From assembly GCA_942493245.1 (NCBI GenBank), contig OW818685.1:1736001-1800000 (forward strand): a stretch of 64,000 nt of DNA, written 5' to 3'. Every line of letters starts with the position of its first letter. The first letter of the stretch is position 1. Below, in pieces: positions 11,301 to 19,810 of the stretch. The DNA comes from DAOPYU01 sp942493245. GTDB lineage: Bacteria; Sumerlaeota; Sumerlaeia; UBA8349. The translations under genes were made by a program, and so were the position numbers. Below the pieces are notes generated by a model. That model saw only the letters and a program-made list of their open reading frames with translations. It was not told the DNA's origin and made no database searches.

Positions 11301-14023
11301 TCGTACAGAAGCACTTCCGCATAGTCGCCGAACCAGAGGCGATCCGTGTAGCCGCGGTCGCGTCCGATCTGATTGCAGCGCACTTCACCCGTGGTGCGGA
11401 ACGAAACAATGCTAAACGGTCCCTGGGGAAAAACTTCCGCATTGGCGTCCACCACCGCGCCGTTCAGGCGCGTCTCGCCATTGAGAGTTGCCGCGACCGC
11501 GTAGTTGTTCGGAGCGCCACTGAGGATCGTGCCATTGGCGCCACGGTGGAAATCGGCGTTGCCGGAATGGCCCAGGATGCAGCGCCAGTTGAACGTGGTG
11601 CCTTCATCTTCCTTCGCCACCACAAATGCCGTCCGCACCATGTTTTCGTTGCAGTTAAACCAATCCCCCGCGGTATCGCCGGCCAAACGCACCACTGGAT
11701 GGCTATTGAGAACGTTCGGGATCAGTTTGGGGGCGCCTCCGGCGCGCCGAAGGTTATTCTTGACCGGCGAATAGTCTGGCCACGTGTCCACCGTGCCGTC
11801 CGTCCGGGTCGCCGTGATGTTGTCAGCCGCGGCCGCCAGCAGCAGGCCCCTCTGCACGGGCGGCAGGGCGATAGTGCCCTTGCCGAAAATCGGAACCTGC
11901 TGCTCGCGGATATAGGACGCATCCGTCGGCGCCCATTTAAGCAGAAGATTCTCGGTCGAGGCCATCGCTTTCGTGCCGTCGTAGGCCAGTGTCACCACAA
12001 TCGTCGTGCCGGCATCCACGGTCGAACGGTAGTTGTTGGCCGAGGGGATTGCCGTGCCGTCGAACGTCTTGACGCTTTCGATCGTGCAGCCCGACAGATT
12101 GACCGTGTGGACTTCCGCCAGCATCGCCGCGTCGCCTTCGTTTGCAAAATAGACATCCTTGGTCACTTTACCCGCGGCGGAATCTATACACGCGAAATCT
12201 ACCATCGTCGGCAAGGCGAAGCCATAGGGCGCCGGAGGCGTGCGAACCTCGGGCGCTTCCGTGTCCGTAAGGCCGTATTTCTGCTTCAGATAGTAGGCCA
12301 CCTGATTCTGTTCGCCGTAGGAAAGATCGCGGTTGTAGGCGATGATTTCCGCGATCTCGATATTGGAGAAGTTCCCCGTGCCGTTGTACGCGCCGAGGTG
12401 GCCCGGTCCCAACCGCTTGCTGGCGCCGCCCACCAAGAGGTTGTGCACCACCGGTTCCGCCCCATTGAGCCACGAACGGAACTGCTTGCCGTTGTCCGTG
12501 AACGAGGCGATAAACGTCTGATCGAAGGGAATGACATTGGTGGCGGCGTCGCTTGACCGGAAGAACCCGTCCGAGCCGAGGCCCCCTTCAACCGTGTTTC
12601 CACTGATGCCGACGCTCAACCCCATGCCATTCGTGAAATGGTGGTGGATGGCGCCCGCAGCGAAGTTGTCCGTGCTGAAAATGTGCCGGTAGGCGTTGGC
12701 CGTTCCTTCGCCCTTGACCCTGAAAACGACGATGTTGGAGAGATTTGTCATTGTCGCCGCCTGGCCAAAGCCCATCGTCATGGCGATACCGTCAAAGAGA
12801 ACGACGGGCTGCGTACCCATTGTGGCTGTCATCCAGTCAGGCTGCTTGGTGGCATCTGTCTGGTATGCGCTGCCGTTGCCCGTCCCTGCCTGGTCCACCC
12901 AGCCGGAAACCTTTGTGCCGCTCTTGATGACACCCACGTCGGCCGACAAGTGCCACACCAGGCCGTCCTTGACCGGCAAGGCGTCCGCGCCAACCGCGGC
13001 CATGAGAGGAACGGTCGCCGAGGGATTGGCCGGATCGTCGGAACCCACGACCATCTGACCCGAAAAAGCGCCTTCAGCGGCTGCGGTGTAGCCCACCTCG
13101 ACTTCAACCTTGGCGCCGCCGCGGTTGATCGTGATGGGAAGCGCGGTCGTCTCGCCGTCCACCTTCACGTCCACCAGAGAAAAACCCGCGCCCGAAACCG
13201 TCAGCGTGTTCAGTGTCAGCGGAAGCGAGCCGGAGTTTTGAATCTGGAACAGTTTGGTGGCCAGGCCCGAATTCGGGGCCAGCAGACCCAGCGAACACGC
13301 CGGATCCATCACGACCTCGGGAGGCGATCCCTCTTGAACCGACACGTTCGAGAAAACCGCAACCGCGGCATTATTGGCGTCATGCGAAGTGACGCACAAA
13401 CCGACATAGGCGTTGCTGGTCAAGTTACTCAGCGTGTGCGCCGTTTGTTGGGTCCACGTGATGCCGTCATCCGAACGATAACCGTAGAGAACGTTGCCCT
13501 TGCGCAGCAATCTGACCCAGCTCGGAGCATTCAGGCCGCCTGTCGTGCTGCTCCCGCAAGTGCCGCCGGTGGTGTCGCGCCACCCCATGCTGCGACCGCT
13601 GGTATAGGACTGAATCATATAGGTCATCACCGAGTTGGCGGCGAGGGCGCTGCGGAACATCACGCCCACCTTCGTCCAGCCGTTGACGGGGTTCCCCCCG
13701 TTGATGTCGGTCATAGACTCGACCTTGGCGGTAATCGTGCCGTCGCCCGACAATTGCCGATACACATAATAGCCGGCATCCGCAGTACCCCAGATATCGG
13801 CGCCGGAAGCGGTGATCGTGTACGTGCCCGCCGGATCCTCGATATGGCTTCCCGGAATATTCACGGTTCCGAGATCCTGTCCGCCCTCCCAGGCTACCTG
13901 CGCGGAAACGGGCGCCGCAAAGAGCAACAAGATCCCCCATGCGAGCCATAAAAAGATTCGTTTCCGCTTCCGGGTCGAGGTAGCCGTTGACTCTGTTCCC
14001 ATAATAACATCCATCATCCCCAT
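5351..14023 (-). CDS. giant secreted protein: LamG, beta-helix, nine InlB repeats, novel C-terminal module
   Basis: The protein has 2890 residues from ATG 14023 (GGGGGA 8 bases upstream), with signal peptide up to VSAQ near 42. Approximate order: DUF1349-like domain 43-230; choice-of-anchor-D/ASPM-like 238-338; LamG-like 350-585; second LamG-like block 724-931; second anchor-D 938-1050; second DUF1349-like 1060-1267; right-handed beta-helix of choice-of-anchor-Q type 1273-1716; nine InlB B-type repeats of about 75 residues (1724-2424), each ending in TxTAxF; FN3 2424-2521; and a module of about 365 residues (2525-2890) with a homologue in the 21.8-25.2 kb gene. No sortase, PEP-CTERM or type IX signal is visible. 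A role in adhesion or polymer binding is inferred. The frame stays open upstream to 14464 and beyond, but that part is a transposase relic. Confidence 0.85.
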   Translation of the reverse strand: MGMMDVIMGTESTATSTRKRKRIFLWLAWGILLLFAAPVSAQVAWEGGQDLGTVNIPGSHIEDPAGTYTITASGADIWGTADAGYYVYRQLSGDGTITAKVESMTDINGGNPVNGWTKVGVMFRSALAANSVMTYMIQSYTSGRSMGWRDTTGGTCGSSTTGGLNAPSWVRLLRKGNVLYGYRSDDGITWTQQTAHTLSNLTSNAYVGLCVTSHDANNAAVAVFSNVSVQEGSPPEVVMDPACSLGLLAPNSGLATKLFQIQNSGSLPLTLNTLTVSGAGFSLVDVKVDGETTALPITINRGGAKVEVEVGYTAAAEGAFSGQMVVGSDDPANPSATVPLMAAVGADALPVKDGLVWHLSADVGVIKSGTKVSGWVDQAGTGNGSAYQTDATKQPDWMTATMGTQPVVLFDGIAMTMGFGQAATMTNLSNIVVFRVKGEGTANAYRHIFSTDNFAAGAIHHHFTNGMGLSVGISGNTVEGGLGSDGFFRSSDAATNVIPFDQTFIASFTDNGKQFRSWLNGAEPVVHNLLVGGASKRLGPGHLGAYNGTGNFSNIEIAEIIAYNRDLSYGEQNQVAYYLKQKYGLTDTEAPEVRTPPAPYGFALPTMVDFACIDSAAGKVTKDVYFANEGDAAMLAEVHTVNLSGCTIESVKTFDGTAIPSANNYRSTVDAGTTIVVTLAYDGTKAMASTENLLLKWAPTDASYIREQQVPIFGKGTIALPPVQRGLLLAAAADNITATRTDGTVDTWPDYSPVKNNLRRAGGAPKLIPNVLNSHPVVRLAGDTAGDWFNCNENMVRTAFVVAKEDEGTTFNWRCILGHSGNADFHRGANGTILSGAPNNYAVAATLNGETRLNGAVVDANAEVFPQGPFSIVSFRTTGEVRCNQIGRDRGYTDRLWFGDYAEVLLYDRVLSDAETQQVGLYLQQKYGLTGTFTAPPEGPKMVVSATAANFGSAYADTNPVYRNIKITNGGFGSPALLINPLALTGTDFTIVGADLNGVALDAPYGALVRGGDDADELIVKLAFLPNATLGEKTANLTITGNDPANPSVTVALKGSVVAKEGAWFSKDIGNIDATKPGSAKLDNGIFTIKAAGRDQWNRDDEFRFTFQELQGDGAIQAAVLSITADEGEALNDWVKAGVMIREDVSAGSRWFSAVVTNNVAVGTCAQWRPVPERDCTRAGAQTATDNDGVGAIRNGSYYVRVARVGNEFTASASMDGVDWLELRKETIPMGEKVLIGLSLTSHEDDRYAEAMFDSVQTEGAVTDVEAAGKTPNRIHVKQGGTGLGSSWDDAMGDVRKAVLKAMLNNSGEVWVAGGNYYMSDAVKVSSVPFINKGMAIYGGFAGTETELSQRDLNANNFSILYNTADNTRLFGVVSQEDAGLSNVTIDGFVMTGGNVRDTAWEVFEPSGSAIVANNVDYTVAVRNCKFVGNRCGGPDVGGRYGGAIGVVEGGSRGFTVENCVFAGNYSKDFGGAIFVWWTNIKVKNSLFAGNYSGVQGAVAGGLFGHVYRSTNFDNCTFANNQAGTNGLILSRYEQGGLYFTNNIIANNKVGNRLFARESATSGAKVRRDTVLIAGNTSNNPGDDSILQGGADITADPKFGASIVGSWASVAGVAGTSTTLLTATGDVFGAANSLVGRLINPDTTTQSLQTLIVANTANSVTVLGDLTETVVAALPFEVFDYTLQTGSPAIDAGAENGVKTDITGKFRPSGAGIDVGCYEAGVAAERFTVTVTNAGTGKGIVTKDPLDTTYLKGSSVVLTAIPTGQDTFGGWTGVPAGDENKNPLTLVVDANKTITATFNAWTPTAYTLTANVSPAEGGSVALNPATGPYNEGTVVTATATPAAGYRFVNWTGDASGTTAAVQVTMNANKTITANFELIPTYTLTTLVAPEGFGTVTKAPDLPNYADGTQVQLTATAEAGKRFVNWTGDASGTNPVVTVTMNANKTVTANFDTPPEQFTLTVIVNPVGGGTVVLDPTGGVYDAGTVVTLTETSAVGNQFVDWTGDATGTGTSVQVTMDGNKTVTANFEALPTFALTLAANPAEAVSALTKTPDLPAYLAGAKVTVAATAADDTWAFHGWTDGATTVSTNASFEYTMPAAAATLTANYKKIVAGQYLVTVVADPVSGGTVTKSPDAATYPNDTVVTLTAVANDGFTFTGWYDGETQVSTDASYAHTVAGASKTFTAKFTQVLTYTLTLVADPAIGGTVSKVPDQTGYEAGAQVTLTATPAEGYEFRGWLDGTTTVTSPYTMPAENKTLTAKFKVQVGPPTYQVNVVADPAAGGTVSKAPDQASYSNGDQVTLSAVAAEGYTFRGWLDGATTASTQASFVYTVAANKTFTAKFKAVVVVPTYTLTLAADPANGGTVSKTPNQASYAAGAAVTLTATAAENYEFVGWYDGATLLSSLTSYAYTMPAANKSLTAKFELSGLPAPANVTASGNTFRVLLNWDSVTSATAYLIERTAVDSTHTLSWTVSAADALVGTGTNAFADDTASPAIPYAYVVTALDAQENLGTPSLPATATVMAEVFAAANYKVTCKGYTLVRSASNDLTFEPTIAGSNPGTIKIALLKKMPSNAVDNAAKGIYYLTSVTQVPMLRVNGSVKTLAFDVPVLALVVRDLAKSVSAKSVTFLTANEFGSISIAATKDSGAGLYARTFIQTTSAGTTPMSIKVTGAVVEEVGSTATTAQPIKLLNVASKTYKDASKATRTSLGAIGSLPVVVNELQVGNTTSAPAEATPCSIQGSTLKAITVSGGPLVADELVGAIDKVTVSGGNLRCGLIQSSKDLVLIQATAKKGVGGAVGTAGSPLALVVKGQPSSKGVAIGKVSAQTGVSGYFYAGYDAATGAPTKSGGINILQTKSGVVEGAAFLDPALVSKLKILPKTPVQPIVINPGA

Positions 14024-14173
14024 ACTAGTATTCCCCCATTCAAGACGAATTGGTGCCTCCCATTTTGTAACGCTTGGAGAGACTTTATCTCTATCACCTC
14101 CCTCCACGAATGTCCACCCAAAATGAATCGGAAATGACCGAAAGACTGAAAACCCAGGAGACGAATCCCCAAG

Positions 14174-14515
14174 GCACAATTTGCGTCCCACCAGCCTCAG
14201 CGGGCGCAGAAACGACAGAGCCAGGGACGTTTCGGGACTCTTGACCCAGTACCGATCCTCCAGGAAGGTGCGGTCCCTGACATGGTGCAGGTGGTCTTCG
14301 ATCCCCCAGTGTCCCGAATCAGAGAGGCCAGGCGCCCCGCATCGGCCAAGTATCCAAAAACTCGCAAAACCCTTTGTTGATTGATTTTCCAGATCCAGAT
14401 GCTGCGCAGCCGGGTTCATACCCTGAGAATCACCCCCAGGGTGGACGCGCGATTTCTGATCCATGATCGCGATACAAAGTTCACCGTCCAGTTCAAGGAT
14501 TTCTGGAAGGATGCG
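14174..14515 (-). pseudogene. ISAs1-family transposase remnant
   Basis: Two pieces are in frame. ILPEILELDGELCIAI resembles the part of ISAs1/H-repeat transposases around the second catalytic Asp. GHWGIEDHLHHVRDRTFLED, then SLALSFLRPLRL, resembles their C-terminal HWGIEN..H...DV.F.ED signature. The region between them is far too short and unrelated (it contains the 21-bp repeat listed at 14358), so the gene has suffered a large internal deletion or rearrangement. The frame happens to run into the giant InlB gene, which would give a false N-terminal extension. Confidence 0.65.
14358..14378. repeat. 21-bp repeat, copy 1 (possible att-like site)
   Basis: It is identical to 25729-25749. After one mismatch the identity continues for 4 more bases (25 of 26). 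Copy 2 lies 70 bp beyond the 3' end of ssrA, a common integration region, while copy 1 lies in the rearranged transposase relic. The two copies bracket the 14.7-25.3 kb operon. No integrase gene is present between them. Confidence 0.45.
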
Positions 14516-14702
14516 GGGACACGGTGACTTAACAGGCGCAACTGTCTAAAAAACCGGGAGCACTACAGACCGCCTCAGAGTGGAGAAAAGGAGGACGATG
14601 GAGATCGAAATGAGGGGGGGAACAGGAAAATATCCCCATACAGAATTGATATTTCAGATGATAGTGAAAAGTAAAAAATGACCACCTATAACGAATTTAA
14701 AC

Positions 14703-14731
14703 TTGATATTGCATGCATTGAGGGATATTCT
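14703..14731 (+). promoter_or_regulatory. candidate sigma70 promoter for the cohesin/dockerin operon
   Basis: TTGATA (14703-14708), a 17-bp spacer and TATTCT (14726-14731) lie in an AT-rich stretch inside otherwise GC-rich DNA. The interval 14516-15142 holds no credible gene. The first ORF start at 15143 is about 400 bp downstream, so a long leader would be implied. Confidence 0.35.
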
Positions 14732-15142
14732 TATTTTATTCGGTATAGTTGGCGACATAAAGAGCAGGATGAGGGGCTCGGTTCAGAATCTTTCTCACGG
14801 TAAACAAGATGGGAAAAAAATCGGGTTTTCAGGATGGAGCCTCCGTTAGCTCGCGCCTGTCACCCAAACGGGGAAGTCTCGGTAAACACCGGGGATCTGA
14901 TCCGTGGTTCTGTTTTCTAGTTTTTGGACTGCATTCTGCTGTGAGAAGAAGACGGCAAAATATCCGCCAGGGTTGGTTATCGAGGTCCCCGGAGTGATGT
15001 GACCCATGACACCGGGACAGTCACCGTCACGGTCAGAGATGTCAGAGGCCCGAGAATCGATTTTGTTTTTTACGCGACGGGAGTGTTCGTACTGAGAAGG
15101 CGGGGATTTCATGCCTGCCGGAACAAGGGAGGTTCAGTGACT

Positions 15143-16462
15143 ATGCGCGAAGCATCCCAGGAAGAGGGTGGAGTCCCCAGGTTATTCAGCGGTCTCCGGA
15201 TAGTGCTCTTTTTTGTTCTGTTCGCGGCCATTTTCGGCGGGTCAATCCGGGCCCGGGACATCAAAGAAGATATTCTGCGATTCCTGATTGGGAAAAGCAA
15301 TCCGTCCGCCACGCAGATGGAAACCCTGGATCTGAATGGCGATCAGGTGGTGAATGTGGCGGATGTCATATCCGCGGAGAAACAGTCGCCACCGGTTGTC
15401 TCTTTCACCTTTCCGACTCAGGGGATTTCCGAAAGTGTCGGAACATTCAACCTGACCATCGCCACCGATTTGGATTTCAAGGGGCCTGTCGATATTGAAT
15501 TTTCCGGTACGGCGGCGATCGGAACGGATTACACCACGGGCGCTCTTTCTTCCCCGATTCGCATCCAGGGGCCGTTGGCTCAGATTCCGTTGACGATCCT
15601 CAACGATGCCCAGGCGGAACCGGTGAAGATGATCGTTGTGAGAATCAAAGACGGAGTGGGGTACACGGTGGGGGATCTTTCCGTCTGTACCCTTTACCTG
15701 ATGGATGACGACGGGGCGGGCAACCCGGCTTTCTTTGTCGCATCGCAAAGTTCGATGACCGAGGGGAGTGGAACGGCGCAAATTCAGGTCGGTTTTGGCC
15801 GGGCATTCAATGGAACGCTCAAATATGCAGTCGTTCCGGCCTCAACGGCCACTTCCGGTCAGGATTACACCGCCTTGAGCGGATCGGTGGCGGTCAATGG
15901 TTCGAGCGCGACGATCGCCATCCCGGTGCTTCAGGATCTGGAGGTGGAGGGGACCGAACAACTGTTTCTGAATCTGGAGGCGGGAACCGGTTATCAGGTT
16001 TTCACCCCGTCTTCCCATATTTTGAACATTGTGGATGACGAAGAGACCTGGCAGGGGGTCTTTCAGGTCCAGGATCAGGCACGGCTCGATTTCCAGATGG
16101 AACTTCACCGGGGGGCGGATGGACAGACTCAGGCGTTTCTTGTGAGTGACGGCAATGGAACGTTTCCCAAGGGCAGTCTGCCGGTCACTCTGGGTTGGAC
16201 CGAGGGGACATTCTCGGCGCAGGTGGCGCCTTTCGACATTCCGAAGTCTCAGACCATGCTGGACGAGGATTTTAAACGGGGGTATCAATTGAACGCCGCC
16301 AATATGATGCCGAGTCAGTATGTTTCGAGTGACTCGATCTACGGATTGTACTCGGAGGAGATTCTGGCGGTCGATCGTTCGGCATCCTACCTGGACCGGA
16401 CGATTTCCGGCGGTTTCCTGCTGATCCGGGGCATTCAAAAGGTAAAGATGGTTGAGCCGTGA
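15143..16462 (+). CDS. secreted Calx-beta protein with dockerin-like motif
   Basis: The protein has 439 residues from ATG 15143 (GGGAGG 10 bases upstream; GTG 15137 is an alternative). The ORF stays open to 14999 but that part is not protein-like. A hydrophobic signal segment (about 16-37) is followed by a single dockerin-like/EF-hand motif, DLNGDQVVNVADVI (63-76). Two Calx-beta domains follow, the second including SSMTEGSGTAQIQVGFGRAF and ending near IVDDEE. The C-terminal ~130 residues are not recognised. Family knowledge: Calx-beta domains bind calcium in extracellular adhesins; dockerins bind cohesins. It heads an operon whose last gene carries a cohesin-like domain, so a physical interaction is plausible. 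Only one dockerin half is seen, which weakens that reading. Confidence 0.75.
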   Translation: MREASQEEGGVPRLFSGLRIVLFFVLFAAIFGGSIRARDIKEDILRFLIGKSNPSATQMETLDLNGDQVVNVADVISAEKQSPPVVSFTFPTQGISESVGTFNLTIATDLDFKGPVDIEFSGTAAIGTDYTTGALSSPIRIQGPLAQIPLTILNDAQAEPVKMIVVRIKDGVGYTVGDLSVCTLYLMDDDGAGNPAFFVASQSSMTEGSGTAQIQVGFGRAFNGTLKYAVVPASTATSGQDYTALSGSVAVNGSSATIAIPVLQDLEVEGTEQLFLNLEAGTGYQVFTPSSHILNIVDDEETWQGVFQVQDQARLDFQMELHRGADGQTQAFLVSDGNGTFPKGSLPVTLGWTEGTFSAQVAPFDIPKSQTMLDEDFKRGYQLNAANMMPSQYVSSDSIYGLYSEEILAVDRSASYLDRTISGGFLLIRGIQKVKMVEP

Positions 16463-16544
16463 TTCTCGATTGGGTCCGGTTGGCAGAGCGTCGAGGTTCG
16501 AGCAATACGTGAGGCAGGGAACAGGGATGAATAAGGGGGGCGTC

Positions 16545-19500
16545 ATGATGAACCGGGTGACTCGTTTGTTTTGCCTTCTGGCGTTGCTGACGGCTTTGCC
16601 GCCGGTCCACCTCGTTCTGGCCGTGAACCGGGCGGAACAGATGGATACCAAGGCCGTGTGGGGCGATTATACCAATACTCTGACGACGGGCGTGGATGTG
16701 TCCGAAACATCGGCGCCTCTGCACTTGTTCAATGGTCATGTGGGGCCCTACGCCGTACCGGGCAGCGGACTGGAACCGGTAATACCCGCCGGGGGCGATT
16801 ACCGGTTGGAGGAAAGTGCGTTCGGCCAGCCGGTTGCCCGCGACATTCCATATTCCGGCTTTGAGGAGGATGCGGACCGGACCGCCCGGAAAATGCTGTA
16901 TTGGGGAGCGGGGGATGCTTCCGATCGTTTCGACCGCAACAAAGCGGCCTTCCGGTACAAGGACTTGTTGTATGGAATGGAGGGGGGGGACTCTGTTTCC
17001 AAAATCCGGGCCCGATTTGAGAACATGGTCGATTATTACGGGGACGCGGAGTCGTCCAGAACCCTCGAAGCTGAAAAGATTATCCGGGACGCCCTGAAGT
17101 ACAATCCCTGGCACGCCCAACTGCGGTCGGATTTATTGGACATATTCTATGACCGGGCGACGGCTGAACAGATCCTGGCGCGCGAGGCTCTGGTGAAGTG
17201 TTATCAACAACGGCTCGAACCGGTCGCTCCGGGAAAATTTGTCATTGAGGGCGAGATCGAGGCTTTTGAGAGTCTGTTTCCCAACTATCGCAAGGCGCTT
17301 CTGCCGTATTTCGAACTGATCAAGGACCCCATGGGAGTGGCGGCGGATGTGTACAGCGACACTTCTGAATCGGCTCCGCCTTTTGGATATGTGCTTTTGC
17401 AATCGGAGGAACCGCAGCGGTCGCAATATGAAGCCACCTTTCAGAAGGTCAACAACGAGGGCACAACGGTTTCCTGGCCGGTACTGGATGACGATGGCAA
17501 TGGTCAGGTGGACAACCGCGCGCCGAAAGCGCTGTATGCGGGTTACAAGGATCTGGTGCTGGTTTTCAACCTGGAACAGGATTTGTCCAAGGCCGCGGTG
17601 GAACTGGCCCGACTCTATGTCAAGCGGGGAAGCAACGGCGACCGGGAAAAGGCGTTGAAGTTGATCAATGAATTGCAATCGTCCACGTATGTGGAAGGGA
17701 ATGTGATGCTCGGGGCATTTCCGGATTTTGTCCCCAGTTCGGACGATACGACTGGCTTCAGTGCGGCCCTGGCGGGCTGGCGTGTCGGGGTGACGGAACT
17801 GACCTCAACCCAGCAGTTTATCAACGGCAAGGCCAATCTGCTGGGATTCGACGAGGATTTCCTGATGCTGGTCCAGAGTTTCTCCCAGGCCGGCAACGAG
17901 TTTTTCGATTCCTATGACGCCATTTACGAATGGATGACCAAGGATGACAATGCTCCCTTGAACTGGGCCGACATATCTTGGCAATATGCGAGGGAAAACT
18001 ACGATAACTATCGGGGTTATTGTGACGAACTGGCCACGCAGTTCTCCGATAAGAATGAGACCCACAACAGCCGCCTGTTCGAGATTTGCGGGAAGCGGCG
18101 GGGCGAGGCCGGTTACGACACGCCGGAACGGAATGACGGGTGTGAGATCAATCTGCAGATTCAGAGTATCGATCTCGCCAAAAACAAGATCGAGCAGAAC
18201 AAGCAGGAAATCACCAATCTGAAAAAGCAGATTGAATATGAGGTTGAACGGCGGGGGCAGGAGAAAGGAATCAATAATGCGATAGGCTCCATCTATATCG
18301 AATATGGCGATAAACAGTCGGACCTGACCATGGAAATCGGCGCCATTTCCGCGGCCCAGGCGCTCGCCAATGCGGCCGCAGAGGCCGCATCTTCTTTTGG
18401 CGATCTGAACATTGCGGGAGGGGTTGCCCATTCCATCAATGCCGCTCTTCAGGCCGGCGCCGAGATCGGGAAAGCCTGCCTCCAGGGTGACAAAGAAGAA
18501 CTGCAGGCCGAAGAGAACATGAAGATCAAGGCGAAAGATGATGAACTGCTCGATGTCAACAGCCAGGCCAATATCAAGACCTGGCTCCTGCAGATGTCGA
18601 GTCTTTCGTTGCAATCGTCGGAAGCGGTGATGCTGTTGAGGCAGGAGTTTTCCCGGTTGGCTGCCCTGTATAACGAGCGCGATGAAATCGAGCGGGAAAT
18701 GGACGAATGCAACGACCTGTTGAGCGAACGCTATTTCGCCGATCCCATTCACCGCCTGCGTATGCAGGACACCGTGCTCGACGCCCAGTATGCCTTCGAA
18801 GAATCCCAGAAATGGGTCTTCTATGCGGCCAAGGCGTTGGAATACAAATGGAACGAACCGTTCATTCACCCCTATGAGAATATCGACTGGTCCACCGCTT
18901 CCATCTTCAAACTGCGCAATGCCACCGAACTCAGTTCCATGGTGCGGGCGATGCAGAACTTCGACGGCCTGCACAGCACGGCTGGCCGGGACGACTATTA
19001 CGACTGGTTTTCCTTCCGTGACGACTTTCTGGGGTATAAGTATGCCGATGGAGGAACCGTCCTGTACTATACCGACCCGGTGACGGGCGAGTCGAATCTG
19101 GACGGTAAAGAAATGCTGCATCGCTATCTGCGACGTCTGGTGGAAGCCGCCGGATACCGGTCAAGCGATCGGAATGTCTATCTGACTTTGAATTTCAGTT
19201 CCATTCGCCAGATTCCGGCCGGTTTCTTCTTCCAGGGTCCCCAATACGACGACTACGGGAACCTGATGGCGCCCGGCATGTACAACGACAAGATTGACTG
19301 GATCAAGATCAACCTGCCCGGATCGCACACCACCGGTAAGGAGACCATCAATGGTCAATTGAGTTATGGCGGAGTCTCGATGATCCGCAACCAGGATATG
19401 GGGATCGTGAATCCGGATGATCCCTCACGGGTTTCGGGCGAAATGACCGCCTACAGCACCCGCTACTGGTACTGGCACGGCGCCTCCGGTTCCTGGCGCT

Positions 19501-19730
19501 TTACGGACGCCATGACTAAACCGGCCCAGATGCAACTTTCCTCCAGTAACGAATCCAAAGTGCCCCCCGACACCGTTTCCCAGATCAACGGTTTCAAGGA
19601 ACGCAGTGTGGCGGCATCCGAGTGGAAACTCGTCATTCCATTGAAAGTGGACAACGTGACGGTCCTGAAAATAGACGAACTGGACGACATTGAGTTTTAC
19701 GTTTACCACTGGGCGTATGCCCGGCAATAG
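16545..19730 (+). CDS. large secreted coiled-coil protein, function unknown
   Basis: The protein has 1061 residues from ATG 16545, chosen for AGGGGGG just upstream and the following signal peptide (NRVTRLFCLLALLTALPPVHL). ATG 16527 is also possible. The N-terminal 500 residues look helical and TPR-like (ALKYNPWHAQLRSDLLDIFY; ELARLYVKRGSNGDREKAL). Residues about 530-725 are strongly coiled-coil (KNKIEQNKQEITNLKKQIEY; RLAALYNERDEIEREMDE), with an Ala-rich middle. The C-terminal third is beta-rich with many aromatic residues (STRYWYWHGASGSWRF). The coiled-coil plus all-beta C-terminus recalls Tc-toxin A subunits only in outline; I see no diagnostic motif. It sits between a dockerin-like protein and tail-collar proteins, so a structural role in a secreted assembly is inferred. 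Confidence 0.7.
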   Translation: MMNRVTRLFCLLALLTALPPVHLVLAVNRAEQMDTKAVWGDYTNTLTTGVDVSETSAPLHLFNGHVGPYAVPGSGLEPVIPAGGDYRLEESAFGQPVARDIPYSGFEEDADRTARKMLYWGAGDASDRFDRNKAAFRYKDLLYGMEGGDSVSKIRARFENMVDYYGDAESSRTLEAEKIIRDALKYNPWHAQLRSDLLDIFYDRATAEQILAREALVKCYQQRLEPVAPGKFVIEGEIEAFESLFPNYRKALLPYFELIKDPMGVAADVYSDTSESAPPFGYVLLQSEEPQRSQYEATFQKVNNEGTTVSWPVLDDDGNGQVDNRAPKALYAGYKDLVLVFNLEQDLSKAAVELARLYVKRGSNGDREKALKLINELQSSTYVEGNVMLGAFPDFVPSSDDTTGFSAALAGWRVGVTELTSTQQFINGKANLLGFDEDFLMLVQSFSQAGNEFFDSYDAIYEWMTKDDNAPLNWADISWQYARENYDNYRGYCDELATQFSDKNETHNSRLFEICGKRRGEAGYDTPERNDGCEINLQIQSIDLAKNKIEQNKQEITNLKKQIEYEVERRGQEKGINNAIGSIYIEYGDKQSDLTMEIGAISAAQALANAAAEAASSFGDLNIAGGVAHSINAALQAGAEIGKACLQGDKEELQAEENMKIKAKDDELLDVNSQANIKTWLLQMSSLSLQSSEAVMLLRQEFSRLAALYNERDEIEREMDECNDLLSERYFADPIHRLRMQDTVLDAQYAFEESQKWVFYAAKALEYKWNEPFIHPYENIDWSTASIFKLRNATELSSMVRAMQNFDGLHSTAGRDDYYDWFSFRDDFLGYKYADGGTVLYYTDPVTGESNLDGKEMLHRYLRRLVEAAGYRSSDRNVYLTLNFSSIRQIPAGFFFQGPQYDDYGNLMAPGMYNDKIDWIKINLPGSHTTGKETINGQLSYGGVSMIRNQDMGIVNPDDPSRVSGEMTAYSTRYWYWHGASGSWRFTDAMTKPAQMQLSSSNESKVPPDTVSQINGFKERSVAASEWKLVIPLKVDNVTVLKIDELDDIEFYVYHWAYARQ

Positions 19731-19810
19731 ACCTCCTCGAGGCTGCAAGCAAGTTGGATGGGAAATATCCAGACGTCCGATAGGTTAAGAGACAAGAAAG
19801 GGATTCTCAA

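Noticed and set aside
12638..13951. 437-codon plus-strand ORF
   Set aside because: Shadow of the LamG/DUF1349 part of the minus-strand giant; the composition is not protein-like.
14024..14464. N-terminal extension of the 2890-residue protein to 14464
   Set aside because: The extension reads as a transposase relic, and a signal peptide and RBS are found at 14023.
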